From: Bog-473 sp963725895
Lineage (GTDB): Bacteria; Actinomycetota; Acidimicrobiia; Acidimicrobiales; RAAP-2
Assembly (NCBI GenBank): GCA_963725895.1
Contig: CAVSAJ010000001.1
Coordinates: forward strand, 1,612,001-1,676,000
DNA: 64,000 nucleotides
Direction: 5' to 3'
Shown: positions 26,043 through 35,829 of the stretch, piece after piece
Numbering within the stretch: the stretch's first letter is position 1
How the letters are laid out: each line of letters opens with the position of its first letter
Made by a program: the position numbers and the translations under genes
Notes under the pieces: model-generated
Database searches by the model: none
What the model was told of the DNA's origin: nothing
Seen by the model: the letters and a program-made list of their open reading frames with translations, nothing else

Positions 26043-28216
26043 ATGGCTGAGGCGTTTTTCGGATTGGCGTTGATAGCCATCGCGGCGTTGCTGCTCGGCG
26101 GCGGCTGGGCCGCGTTGCTCCAACGTGCATCTCCGGGTGGATGGCTCGGCTTCGTCTTCCTCGCCTGGAGCATTGCAATCGTCATCTGCTCAGCGGTCTG
26201 GTCCTGGACCTACTCGACCGGCCACGGAATCGCGTTCAGTGTCATGGCGATCCTCGTCGTGGCAGTGGCAGGATACGGACTCGCGTGGCGGACGCGCTCG
26301 TATCGGCGACTCGGCGAAAACTCCCGATCGCTCGTCGGCCTGGCCGTGGCGGCGGGCGTTGTGCTCGTGGCGCTGGTGCCGGCATACGCCAACTGGGCTC
26401 GTGTGTCTATGGGAGACCGGATCGGACCGGATGGAGCTGGCTACGCGATCTCCGCGCGCTCGATCAGTGAGGGCACCACACGCCCGCAGCTGGCGCACCA
26501 ACTCTTGACACAGGTTGGCGGCGGCACCCTCGACGCCGCGGTTTCTCCCCGGACGAAGCGGGTGGATACGACTCCGTCAGTCAGCGTGCAGGCCGCATCG
26601 GAGTTCCTACTTGGGGCTGATCGTTGGGGCTTCCCCGGCGTTGTGGGAACGGTTGTGTCCATTGTCGGCCCTGGCCAACTGTGGGCCGTGCTCACACTCT
26701 TGGCCGCGTTCGGCCTTCTCACTGCGGCCGTCGGGTACCTGGAGCATCGTGAAGGAGATGACCGGCGGTACCTGGCCAGCCATCGTGGCAGTCGTGCTCC
26801 TGGGGCTCAGCCCAGCGCTACTCAACGCCTGGCACGAGGGTGCGCTTGGCCAGGTATGGGTACTTCCCGCCTGTGTGCTCTTCGGATACCCGCTCGTCAT
26901 GCTGGGCCGAGGAGACAGATTCAGCGGCATGATCACTATCGCCCTCGCATGCGCACTGATCCTCTCGGCATTCAACGACGCGATGTTGATCTACGCCATC
27001 GTCTTCGGCTTGTGTGCGCTGCTGTCCCTTCCGCTCCTGGGCCGCATGTGGTGGAGGACCTGGTGGCCCTTGATGGCGGGAGCCGCAGTCGGAGGGCTCA
27101 TTGTTGCTCCCTCGGCGATCGCCTTCTTTACCACGTTGCGGCAGAGCCTCAGCGAAAACGGCACGGCAGGCTGGGCGCAACCTCGATGGCTCGACATCGC
27201 CGAGGCTTTCGGGCTCCACAACGCTTTCGCCAGTGCCGACACCTCGACGACCGCCCGCTCAGCAGGCGAGAACATCTCGCAGGCGGCAGAAGGAGCCCTG
27301 GTGATTGCGCTCGTTCTTGCCGTGGTGTGGCGGCGACTGCGCGACCCTGCCGTCGTTCTGCTGACTGCGGTCGTCTGTGCGGCCGCAATGGTCTACGTCA
27401 AGACCCGCTACTTCGATCATGCTACCAACTATCAGTATTTCAAGACGATCGCGTTGCTCGTTCCTCTGGGTGCCCTCGCAATGGGCATTCTCATTGGACG
27501 TGCGGTTGCACCGGTCGATGCCGATGACCAGAACGTTTCTCACAGTCGCCATGCGCAGCGCGGCAGAAGGACCTCATGGCAGCATCAGGTGGTCCTCGTG
27601 CTTAGTGCGGTAACAGCGTGCTTATCGTGACCGCCGCATCGTCGTATATTTCCGACTACCGGGCACAGGGGACGACCGTCCCCACGACATTCGATCGCCT
27701 GCCGTCGTCGTCGCACAGCCGATCGCCGTCTTCGATCGATACAACATTCTCGCTCCGAGCCAAAGCAAGCTCTTTGCACTTGACCTGGCTGCAGAGGTCG
27801 ATCTCAACTGGGTCGGGCGCAACGACGGCTATCCGGCGACACGACTCGCCGCGCGCATGACAAATCCTGTGGGTCTGCTTGTGTTCGAAGAATACTGCCC
27901 ACGCTTCGCGTGCCTCGCCGGTGTCGACCGGTCGCACATAGCGTTTGAAAGCGATGGCGTCGCCGTCTTGGAACTCGAATCGGACACTCGTTCGTTGGCC
28001 GCCTTGCCCGAGACGGAATGGGCGGCATGGGCGGATACTCGCTTTCGAGCAATCGGCGGCGACGGGCTGGCCGACTTGGTGCCATACGCCCGCCTCCCCG
28101 AGGCGGCTCCTGTATCGGCGCTGCACAGTCGCCGGCCGCGGGACGGCTACCATCGACCCGCGAGCACAGGCCGACGAGCTGACCAGATGCAAAGTCCAAA
28201 TCCGAGAATCCCGTAG
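26043..28216 (+). CDS. Multipass membrane protein of the glycan locus, multiply frameshifted
   Basis: An ATG at 26043 begins a protein with at least ten membrane helices. Its reading frame must be changed near 26.75 kb (after GYLEHRE, into TGGTWPAIVAVVLLGLSP), near 27.61 kb (after VVLVLSAVTA, into SSYISDYRAQGTTVP) and near 27.69 kb (into VAQPIAVFDRYNILAPSQSK). It ends at 28216. The motif GDRIGPDGAGYAISARSIS and the soluble C-terminal domain resemble large lipid-linked sugar transferases, but no family is certain. It lies between two other damaged genes and directly abuts the methyltransferase start. Confidence 0.6.
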
Positions 28217-29215
28217 TGAGTGCAACTGACCCCCCTCTCCCCGGCGTTTCGCCAGATCGGAAGTCTGATCTGTTGACCAAAGCTTCTTCGGCCGAAGGCC
28301 CCGACAGCGAAGAGCTCATCGATCGTCCATGCCCGATCTGCTCCACCAAAAGTGCGCCTCGTGACGTGGTTGTGCGCGCACCCGTGCCGGCCGGCTCCCT
28401 CGAAGCGGCACAGCGAGATCAGTACTGGCGTGGGTTCCGCAGCCGACCGTGCTTCTTCGACTTCGCACGGTGCCCGTCTTGCGGGGTGTTGTTCTGCCCT
28501 ACCTACTACTCACCGACAGCGCTGGACCGACTTTACGACTCGATGCCTGATAACACAGCGGGTGCCGACGCGAACGGTCTTGCGTGACACTCAGAAGGGA
28601 TACATCGAATACCTGGCGCGCCACCGTGCGCTCTCGGGAACGTATCTCGAAATAGGCCCCGATATCGGGCTTGCGACAAGCGCCGCCTGCGAAACGGGTC
28701 GACTTGAACGTGCCATCTTGATCGAACCGAACCGGGCTGTGCACGAGCAGCTCATCGCATCATCAGGTGACGTGCCCACGCGGATTTTCGAATCACTCGA
28801 CCAACTCTCTGCCACCGATACGGCTGACAACGTTGTCCTGATTCACGTGCTGGACCACCTGATCGATCCTCTGGGGTACCTCAGGGACTTGCGGTCGCGC
28901 ATGGTCAGCGGAGGCTTGCTCCTCGCGGTCGTCCACAATGAGGCGTCGGTGCTGCGGCACATCCTAAGGGTGCGCTGGCCTCCCTTCTGCCTTCAGCACC
29001 CAAACCTGTTCTCGACCGAAACTCTTACGCGATTGGCTACCGACGCTGGTTTCGAAGTCGTCGACACGAGTCCCACGAAGAATGTGTTTCCACTGCGTCA
29101 CATCGTGAAAACCGCTGCCTCACTCCTGGGTGTCTCTGGATCTTGGGCCGATCACGTGCCCGAAACCAAGGTCCGGGTTCGACTCGGCAATATCATGATG
29201 GTCGCCCGCGGATGA
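28216..29215 (+). CDS. Class I methyltransferase with N-terminal zinc ribbon, frameshifted
   Basis: A GTG at 28216 overlaps the previous stop. The N-terminal part has a Cys4 ribbon (CPICSTK and ARCPSCGVLFCPTYYS), as in sugar C- or O-methyltransferases. The frame ends early at 28587 and resumes in another one near 28.57 kb (LRDTQKGYIEYLARHRALSG). The SAM-binding motif is TYLEIGPDIGLATSAA, followed by VVLIHVLDHLIDPLGYLRDL. The protein would methylate a nucleotide sugar or a glycan end. Its TGA overlaps the ATG of the Rieske protein gene, so the two act together. Confidence 0.72.
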
Positions 29216-30138
29216 GGACCCGCCACACAGCGCCCGAACTCGCGAGATCCCTTGGCCGGCATGGACTCCGGTTCCGGTCCTTTACTCTGGAAAGTCAGGG
29301 GCAGTGGACAGTCGAGGACGCCGACTGGAACTACAAAGACGTCCCACATCTCAATCAGGTGCATACCCAAGCACGGACCGTCCCTGCGGCTATCGGCGAT
29401 GAGATCATCGCGACGGTGAACATGCAAAAGATCGCGGGCATCGCCATGCCCATCGCCCTCGCCAACTACGTCGCGTCCGACGGATCACAGGTCTACTACA
29501 CGACAATGCTGTGCTTCGTTCTGGTGGTCGAGACCAGGATCGTCGAAGCGGAGCGCGACGATTCTGGTGACCGTGCGAACGTGCAGACCACGTACCATGT
29601 CGGAGGCCCGCGCCTCGCCATGCGGGCCTTTCCACTCCTGCGGCGGATCTTGACCGCCAACTATCGCGTCCTCATGAGCGAAGATATCCCCATGCGCGAA
29701 CAGCGAGGGCGTCTGCGCCGAGCGGGATATTCTTTCGTTTCGGACGGACGGCCACGTACATTCGCCGAAACGGTCGACCTCACGAGAACCAACGTCATTG
29801 CCCCGCCGGTCGATCGAGCGAAGACCCTCACAATTGAATTGTCCACACTGGGCGAAGGAGCGACCATCACGGCAGGGAATGGCCCCGGCGGTCTCCGCAT
29901 CACCCGCACCTCGAGCGGCGAGGTGTCAATCTTCAACAGGGTCTGCGACCACGAGGGCGCCTCGCTCGACAGCGCACCTCTTACTGGTGGCTGTCTGACC
30001 TGCCCTTGGCACGCCAAGCGGGTCAAACCGCTCGCCACGCTTCGTGTGGACGCACCCATCCGACAGGCGCTCGAACTCGAATCTGGTCATGGGGTTGTCA
30101 TCGAGAACAGCCAGATGATCATTGCTGGTGTCGCATGA
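29212..30138 (+). CDS. Rieske-type 2Fe-2S protein
   Basis: An ATG at 29212 overlaps the methyltransferase stop (ATGA), giving 308 residues. The C-terminal 90 residues are a Rieske domain: FNRVCDHEGASLDS supplies Cys and His, and GGCLTCPWHAKRV supplies the second Cys-x2-His pair. The first 190 residues match no family I recognise and lack the obvious mononuclear-iron triad of ring hydroxylases, so the partner oxygenase or acceptor is unclear. Pairing with a methyltransferase inside a glycan locus suggests oxidative modification of a sugar; this is inference. Confidence 0.75.
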   Translation: MRTRHTAPELARSLGRHGLRFRSFTLESQGQWTVEDADWNYKDVPHLNQVHTQARTVPAAIGDEIIATVNMQKIAGIAMPIALANYVASDGSQVYYTTMLCFVLVVETRIVEAERDDSGDRANVQTTYHVGGPRLAMRAFPLLRRILTANYRVLMSEDIPMREQRGRLRRAGYSFVSDGRPRTFAETVDLTRTNVIAPPVDRAKTLTIELSTLGEGATITAGNGPGGLRITRTSSGEVSIFNRVCDHEGASLDSAPLTGGCLTCPWHAKRVKPLATLRVDAPIRQALELESGHGVVIENSQMIIAGVA

Positions 30139-30192
30139 ACTGTCCCGTGAGGCACCTGGTGACGGCGACCTCCGATTTGAGGGTGCCAACGA

Positions 30193-30336
30193 ATGCCCAG
30201 ACATAAGCGCACGCGTCAAGATTGGTCGGAGCTCCGAGACGTCGTACCCAGCAGACGGAACTGGATGGTTCTGGTGACGATCCCGCTGCTGATTGGAGTG
30301 CTTCTCGTCCCCGCTCTCGTCCTCCGGTTTCACTAG
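30193..30336 (+). CDS. Small single-helix membrane protein
   Basis: A 47-codon frame starts with ATG and ends TAG. The N-terminal half is basic (MPRHKRTRQDWSELRDVVPS) and the C-terminal half is one hydrophobic helix (MVLVTIPLLIGVLLVPALVL). It lies in the 360-bp gap between the Rieske and glycosyltransferase genes on the same strand. The strong amphipathic split makes it more than a chance frame, but there is no family to support it. It may be a membrane-anchored accessory peptide. Confidence 0.4.
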   Translation: MPRHKRTRQDWSELRDVVPSRRNWMVLVTIPLLIGVLLVPALVLRFH

Positions 30337-30499
30337 GCCTTCCGCCGTCCGAGCGCCCAGAACCACCCGGCCGGAGCATGGCTGGGACCCCGAGGATCCG
30401 GAAGGCATAATGGCCGGTAGTCCCCGCCGAGGGGTCCGTCGGGTAACTAGATTGCCTGTGGGACGGGCGAAATCATTCAGGCAGATTGGATCGGGCTTC

Positions 30500-31555
30500 A
30501 TGAGCAGCGAACTTCAGAACATGAACTCGACAACGAGGAAGAAGATCTCCGTCGTTACCTCTGCCTACAACGAGGCGGAATGTATCGACGAGCTCGCCCG
30601 GAGGCTCGCGACCGTGTTCGACCAGTTGGGCGACTACGAGTGCGAAGCGATCGTCGTAGAGAACGGCTCTCAAGACGAGACATTCGAACATCTCGAGCGG
30701 ATCCGGTCACGCGACTCGCGGTTCAAGATCTTGCAGCTGGCTCGGAACTTTCGTATGGATGGCGGTCTCACAGCGGGCCTTGCCTACGCCGACGGCGACG
30801 CCATCATCCTCATGACAGCCGATCTTCAGGACCCGCCCGAAATGATCCCTAAGTTCATTGAACAATGGGAAGCGGGCTATGAGAACGTGTATGGAATCGT
30901 CACGAACCGGCGGGGTACCGGCTGGTTGCGAAATTTGAATTCCGAATTGTTTTACTGGATCATCGGCAAGCTGACCGGTCACCTCATACCAGCAAATGCC
31001 AGCGACTTTCGTCTGCTCGATCGCCGAGTGGCGGATCAGGTTCGCAGCATGGACGAGCGGAACCGCTTCGTGCGTGGCTTGGTTGCGTGGGTCGGCTTTC
31101 GCTCAATCGGCGTGGAACACGAGCGTGAGGAGCGGTACGCCGGGGCATCGAAGGCTCATACCGTGGGAGTAACGCAATTGGCCGTCAAGGCCATATTCGC
31201 ACATTCTCAGGTGCCCTTGGTTGTGATTCCTCTCGTGGGAATCAGTCTCTTCGTTATTTCGCTCCTCACACTGTTCGGGCTCACCATCGATTGGATCACG
31301 CGAGGCGTGCCCTTCCCCGGGTTCGGCACGATCGTGGCGTTAATGGTGATGCTGTTCGGCATCCTCTTCTGTTTCCTCGGAGTGGTAAGCATCTACATCG
31401 GCCTGATTTATGAAGAGGTGAAGGGCCGCCCGAATTTCGTCATTCGCGAGACAGTCGGCTTCGACGAAATGTCCGGCAAGATTTCACCCATTGGGAGTGT
31501 CGTGACTGGAAACGGAGGCGTGCCCTCGACACAAGTGGGCGGTCACATTACGTGA
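30500..31555 (+). CDS. DPM1/ArnC-like polyprenyl-phosphate glycosyltransferase
   Basis: An ATG at 30500 (MSSELQNMNSTTRKKISVV) gives 351 residues; the longer frame upstream is not supported. The GT2 domain shows ISVVTSAYNEAECIDELARR, IVVENGSQDETFE, ILQLARNFRMDGGLTAGLAY and IILMTADLQDPPEMIPKFIE with the catalytic DLQDPPE. Two C-terminal membrane helices follow (LVVIPLVGISLFVISLLTLF and a second one with GILFCFLGVVSIYIGL). Such enzymes load a sugar onto undecaprenyl or dolichol-like phosphate for use by membrane transferases, such as the damaged ones upstream. Confidence 0.9.
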   Translation: MSSELQNMNSTTRKKISVVTSAYNEAECIDELARRLATVFDQLGDYECEAIVVENGSQDETFEHLERIRSRDSRFKILQLARNFRMDGGLTAGLAYADGDAIILMTADLQDPPEMIPKFIEQWEAGYENVYGIVTNRRGTGWLRNLNSELFYWIIGKLTGHLIPANASDFRLLDRRVADQVRSMDERNRFVRGLVAWVGFRSIGVEHEREERYAGASKAHTVGVTQLAVKAIFAHSQVPLVVIPLVGISLFVISLLTLFGLTIDWITRGVPFPGFGTIVALMVMLFGILFCFLGVVSIYIGLIYEEVKGRPNFVIRETVGFDEMSGKISPIGSVVTGNGGVPSTQVGGHIT

Positions 31556-32523
31556 CTTTAGGCGTTGTCTTCAGCCTGCTCTCGGCGATCGTCCTGAGCA
31601 TCGGTAACGTCACAGAAAAGCACGCCATCGCGAAATTGCCGGAGGTCTCCGTTCGGCGGAGTATGCACCTCGTGCGAACCCTCTTGGGCTCGCGCGAGTG
31701 GATGTTCGGGTTTTTCCTCTGTCTGGTCGGCTTGGGGCTCCAAATCCTCGCGTTCGCAATGGCCCCAATTCCGGTGGTGCAGTCCATTTTCAACGCCGGG
31801 ATCGTGCTCCTCATCGTTCTCTCGCGCGTGAAGCTCGGAGAGCGTCTCCACCGGGTCGAATGGTTCGGAATCATCGTTGTCGTAGCCTCGCTCACACTCA
31901 TCGCGATCTCGCTGGGTGGATCCGAAGGAGACATCGGTCTCGTCAACTCCTGGTGGCGCATCCTGGTGGCGCTCGTTCCGACCATGGTCGTCATCGTTGC
32001 CATCGTCCTCGTCATCCATTCGAGGTCCTATTCCGCTGCCGGCTACCTCTACGGGATTGCGGCCGGCCTCCTCTACGGTGCGGCGTCTCTCGGCACCAAG
32101 GGTGCCTCGACGCTGGTGGTCCGTGAGGGGGTTTGGCATTCGATCCCGAGCATCATGGGCTCGATATACCCGTACGTCTTCGTGGTGTTCTCCACCTTCG
32201 GCATGCTGCTTTACCAGACCGGTCTGCAACGTTCACGCATCTCCGTCGTTGGGTCGATGTCGGACGTGGTCTGCAGCACCTACCTCGTAGGAGTTGGCAT
32301 GGTCGTCTTCGGCGAGTCGCTGCCGCAGGATCCGGTCACGTTGGCTCTGCGGTTCGGTGGTTTCGCCGGGGTGCTGGCAGGAACCGTGCTGGTGGCGACT
32401 GGGGGGAACGTGACGTCCGGCACAATGCCACCGATCGATTCCGACATCGGTCTCGGACCGGTCCTCGTCGCGGAAGTTGACTCGGCCACCGGTCCCTCGA
32501 TCGAGCCCGTCAGCAGTCAGTGA
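31552..32523 (+). CDS. DMT-superfamily multipass transporter
   Basis: A GTG at 31552 overlaps the glycosyltransferase stop. The 323-residue product has nine to ten membrane helices with two related halves, as in EamA and NIPA-like DMT proteins (GVVFSLLSAIVLSIGNVTEK at the start, GSMSDVVCSTYLVGVGMVVF near the end). In glycan loci such proteins may flip lipid-linked sugars or export precursors. Its stop overlaps the rfbG start, so it belongs to the same transcription unit. Confidence 0.78.
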   Translation: MTLGVVFSLLSAIVLSIGNVTEKHAIAKLPEVSVRRSMHLVRTLLGSREWMFGFFLCLVGLGLQILAFAMAPIPVVQSIFNAGIVLLIVLSRVKLGERLHRVEWFGIIVVVASLTLIAISLGGSEGDIGLVNSWWRILVALVPTMVVIVAIVLVIHSRSYSAAGYLYGIAAGLLYGAASLGTKGASTLVVREGVWHSIPSIMGSIYPYVFVVFSTFGMLLYQTGLQRSRISVVGSMSDVVCSTYLVGVGMVVFGESLPQDPVTLALRFGGFAGVLAGTVLVATGGNVTSGTMPPIDSDIGLGPVLVAEVDSATGPSIEPVSSQ

Positions 32524-33647
32524 ACTCCGACGGCAGTTCGCGATTGATTCCCGCCAGCGAGAGTTGGGAGGCGCTCGCGGGACGCTCCGTTCTCGTCACC
32601 GGTCACACCGGATTCAAGGGTTCATGGCTGACCCTATGGCTCGACAAGCTCGGTGCCAATGTCGTGGGCTATGCACTCGATCCACCAACCGTACCGAACC
32701 ACTTTGACGCAGCGCACATAGCGGACGTCGTCCACGACGACGTCCGCGGCGACGTGCGCGACGCCGAGCATTTGACGGAAACGTTTCGGAACTTTGCACC
32801 CGACGTCGTCTTCCACTTGGCGGCGCAGCCCATCGTTCGGGAGGGTCTTCGGTCCGCCCGCGAGACGTTCGACATCAACGTTCTCGGGACGGCAACCCTT
32901 CTGGACGCGGTGCGCTCCAACGGCAGGGCGTGCGTCGTGATCGTCGTCACCAGCGACAAGTGCTACCGCAACGAAGGTCAGGTCTGGGGCTTTCGTGAGA
33001 ACGATCCTCTCGGGGGTCACGATCCCTACAGCGCCAGCAAGGCCGGGACGGAGCTCGTCGTCGACTCCTATCGGTCCTCCTTCTTCCCACCGGACCGACT
33101 TGCCGAGCACGGAGTCCTCCTGGCGTCGGTTCGCGCCGGCAACGTGATCGGTGGAGGAGACTGGGCGAACGACCGCATCGTGCCCGATGCGATGCGTGCG
33201 TTTTCGGCTGGCGAGGACCTCGTCGTGCGCAACCCGGCCTCGACCCGGCCCTGGCAGCACGTCCTCGAACCACTGTCGGGCTATCTGACCCTGGCGGGCG
33301 GGCTGCTCGGCGAGCGCGGCACGCCCCGGTGGGCGGGGGCTTGGAACTTCGGCCCGCTCGCGACCGAGGAGGCGAGCGTCGCCGAGCTGGCCACCGCGCT
33401 CGTCTCGGCCTGGGGGTCGGGTCGATGGGTCCCCACCGGAGAGTCGGCTTCGGACGCAGAGGCCAAGTCGCTCCGCCTGTCCATCGACAAGGCGATCACC
33501 TGCCTCGGGTGGACGCCGCGCTGGGGTTTCAAGAAGACCATCACCCGTACGGTCCAGTGGTATCAGACCTACTACCGGAACCCGGCCGGCTCCATGCGGG
33601 CGCAGTCGTTGGACGACATCGCCGCCTACGAGCGATCCGCGACCTGA
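32520..33647 (+). CDS. rfbG: CDP-glucose 4,6-dehydratase
   Basis: A GTG at 32520 overlaps the DMT gene stop. The 375-residue extended SDR carries the RfbG signature SVLVTGHTGFKGSWLTLWLD, then VFHLAAQPIVREGL, VIVVTSDKCYRNEG and DPYSASKAGTELVVDSYR (YxxxK). VRAGNVIGGGDWANDRIVPD and STRPWQHVLEPLSGYL are specific to CDP-glucose dehydratases. It turns the RfbF product into CDP-4-keto-6-deoxyglucose, the substrate of RfbH. All three enzymes are present in the locus, 6 and 10 kb apart. Confidence 0.93.
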   Translation: MNSDGSSRLIPASESWEALAGRSVLVTGHTGFKGSWLTLWLDKLGANVVGYALDPPTVPNHFDAAHIADVVHDDVRGDVRDAEHLTETFRNFAPDVVFHLAAQPIVREGLRSARETFDINVLGTATLLDAVRSNGRACVVIVVTSDKCYRNEGQVWGFRENDPLGGHDPYSASKAGTELVVDSYRSSFFPPDRLAEHGVLLASVRAGNVIGGGDWANDRIVPDAMRAFSAGEDLVVRNPASTRPWQHVLEPLSGYLTLAGGLLGERGTPRWAGAWNFGPLATEEASVAELATALVSAWGSGRWVPTGESASDAEAKSLRLSIDKAITCLGWTPRWGFKKTITRTVQWYQTYYRNPAGSMRAQSLDDIAAYERSAT

Positions 33648-33732
33648 CCGAGAGAGATGAGATACCTCACAGGTCGGATATCGTGCTCCAGGTGTTCTCC
33701 CTGTTCAGCGGCCGTTTGATCGAGGTCGCGGC

Positions 33733-35778
33733 ATGAGCGATCTCGCTTCCGGGGACGGACAGGATGGAGTGGCTGACATGGAGCTCGATCTCCTGGCGCG
33801 CCTCCGTGCCGCGGAAGCCCAGGTCGAGCTCCTCGAGAGTGCGATCAAGAGCCAGGAGAGTCTGGCCGATCGCCTGGCCTTGGCCGTCGAAGCCGCCGAT
33901 CAAGCCCGAGCACAGTTGGCACACGCGTCTTCTCCCACCAGGTCTGGACCGACCCTGCGGGCACTCTTGGGCCGGGCGAGGCATCGACTACGGCGAAACG
34001 AGCGGAGCACGGCTCCGCCTTCGCCCATCGAGCCAGTGAGCCGATGGTCCGGAACTGACCGCGTCATGACCGACCCCCGCTACGCGCAATGGATCGATCT
34101 CTACGACACCTTGGACGCCGGCACCCGGTCCAGGCTCCTCGGTGAGGTCGAAGAGCTTTCGGATCGTCCGCTCATCTCAATCGTGTTCCCGGTGTACAAC
34201 GCGCCAGAGGAGTACTTGCGCCAAGCGATCGAGTCGGTTCGACGGCAGATCTACACGAATTGGGAACTGTGCATCTCGGACGATTGCTCCTCGGAGCCAC
34301 ACGTTGCGAAAGTCCTTGGCGAGTACGTCAGTCTCGATGATCGGATTCGTCTGATTCGCAGACCTGAGAACGGGCACATCTCCGCCTCATCCAACTCGGC
34401 GCTTGAGCTTGCGAGTGGTGCATGGATCTGTCTGATGGATCACGATGACCTTCTCGCTGAACACGCGCTGGCGGTAGCCACCATTGCGCTGGCCAAGGTG
34501 CCCGATGCCGGGATTCTGTACAGCGACGAGGACCACATCTCGGACGGAAAGAGGACGACCCCCTATTTCAAGCCTGATTTCGATCCCCTGCTCATTCTGG
34601 GACAGAACTACTTCTCTCATCTCTGCATGATGCGCAGCGACCTGGTGCACAACGTCGGTGGCTTCCGGATTGGGATCGAAGGCAGTCAGGACTGGGATCT
34701 CGTGCTCCGTATTCTGGAGCAGATACGTCCGTCACAGGTCGTACATGTTCCACACATCCTCTACCACTGGCGCTCTCATCCCGCTTCGACGGCGTCGTCT
34801 CTCACCGCAAAGCCGTACGTCGTCGAGGCGTCACGCCGCGTCGTGCAGGAGCACCTCGAGCGCATCGGAGTCCCCGCAACGGTGTCCACCATCCGAGGAA
34901 GCAGCTTCAACCGGATCAACTGGACTCCGACACCGAACCCACCGTCAGTCAGCATCATCGTCCTCCCTCGTTCGGGCCAACGTTTCTGCCGTGCCATCGA
35001 CAGTATTCGGACACGCTCGACCTATGGCGACTTCGAGATCATCGTGCTCGACGACGGTGGTTTTCGGCCGCCCTTGCGACAGTATCTGCGCGACGGCGGG
35101 GAGTGGCTGACTGTCGTCGAACACAGGGGCGATGCCAGCGACTCTGCGCAGAGGAACCTCGCTGCGGCAAGTGCACGGGGGGAGATCCTGTGTTTCCTCC
35201 ACGATGATGTCGAGGTCCTCACGGACTCCTGGCTGGAGGAGTTGGTCGGAACCCTCTCGTTCCCCGGTATCGGTGCCGTGGGAGCCAAGCTGCTCTACCC
35301 GGATCTGACTATCCAACACGCGGGTACCGTGGTCGGTATCGGTGGGACGGTGGGCAATCCGCACCGAATGCACTTTGACTGGCTCTCCCCCGGCTACTTC
35401 GGTCGCCTCATGCTGGCCCAGTGCCCGACCGCAGTGACGTGGGCGTGTATGGCGGTACGCCGCGAGGCCTTCGACGCCGTTGGCGGGTTCAGCGAGGCTC
35501 ACTTCACCGGCATGTTCGGGGACGTCGACTTCTGTCTCCGGCTCAACCAGGCTGGTTGGCGAACGGGCTGGACGCCCCACGCCGAGCTGATTCATTTTGA
35601 GCGGCCCGAGGACTCACGGTTGGACGGCGAGAACGCCGTCCGGTTCGATCGAGACATCCGGATGCTGCACTCAACCTGGGGTCGGTGGGTAGAGAACGAC
35701 CCGAGTTACAACCCCAACCTCTCGCTGGCCCACGAGTCGTTCCCGCTTGGTTGGCCTCCACGCGAGCCGATCCCCTGA
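33733..35778 (+). CDS. Two-domain family 2 glycosyltransferase
   Basis: The 681-residue protein starts with an alpha-helical coiled coil (about residues 10-70). Domain 1 (about 145-370) has LISIVFPVYNAPEEYLRQAI, NWELCISDDCSSEPHV and WICLMDHDDLLAEHA. Domain 2 (about 395-650) has SVSIIVLPRSGQRF, FEIIVLDDGGFRPP, ILCFLHDDVEVLTDSWLEEL, VGAKLLYPDLTIQHAG and GMFGDVDFCLRLNQAGWRTG. Two active sites suggest it adds alternating residues of a repeat. It is the last plus-strand gene of the glycan locus. Confidence 0.86.
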   Translation: MSDLASGDGQDGVADMELDLLARLRAAEAQVELLESAIKSQESLADRLALAVEAADQARAQLAHASSPTRSGPTLRALLGRARHRLRRNERSTAPPSPIEPVSRWSGTDRVMTDPRYAQWIDLYDTLDAGTRSRLLGEVEELSDRPLISIVFPVYNAPEEYLRQAIESVRRQIYTNWELCISDDCSSEPHVAKVLGEYVSLDDRIRLIRRPENGHISASSNSALELASGAWICLMDHDDLLAEHALAVATIALAKVPDAGILYSDEDHISDGKRTTPYFKPDFDPLLILGQNYFSHLCMMRSDLVHNVGGFRIGIEGSQDWDLVLRILEQIRPSQVVHVPHILYHWRSHPASTASSLTAKPYVVEASRRVVQEHLERIGVPATVSTIRGSSFNRINWTPTPNPPSVSIIVLPRSGQRFCRAIDSIRTRSTYGDFEIIVLDDGGFRPPLRQYLRDGGEWLTVVEHRGDASDSAQRNLAAASARGEILCFLHDDVEVLTDSWLEELVGTLSFPGIGAVGAKLLYPDLTIQHAGTVVGIGGTVGNPHRMHFDWLSPGYFGRLMLAQCPTAVTWACMAVRREAFDAVGGFSEAHFTGMFGDVDFCLRLNQAGWRTGWTPHAELIHFERPEDSRLDGENAVRFDRDIRMLHSTWGRWVENDPSYNPNLSLAHESFPLGWPPREPIP

Positions 35779-35781
35779 CCC

Positions 35782-35807
35782 GCGTGTCGGCGATCGTGTC
35801 GACACGC
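35782..35807. terminator. Hairpin between convergent genes at the glycan-locus end
   Basis: GCGTGTCG at 35782-35789 pairs with CGACACGC at 35800-35807 around a 10-base loop. It lies 3 bp after the glycosyltransferase stop and 22 bp before the end of the convergent membrane protein gene. It has no T-tract. Confidence 0.4.
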
Positions 35808-35829
35808 CCGTAGGGTCCGAACACACCTG

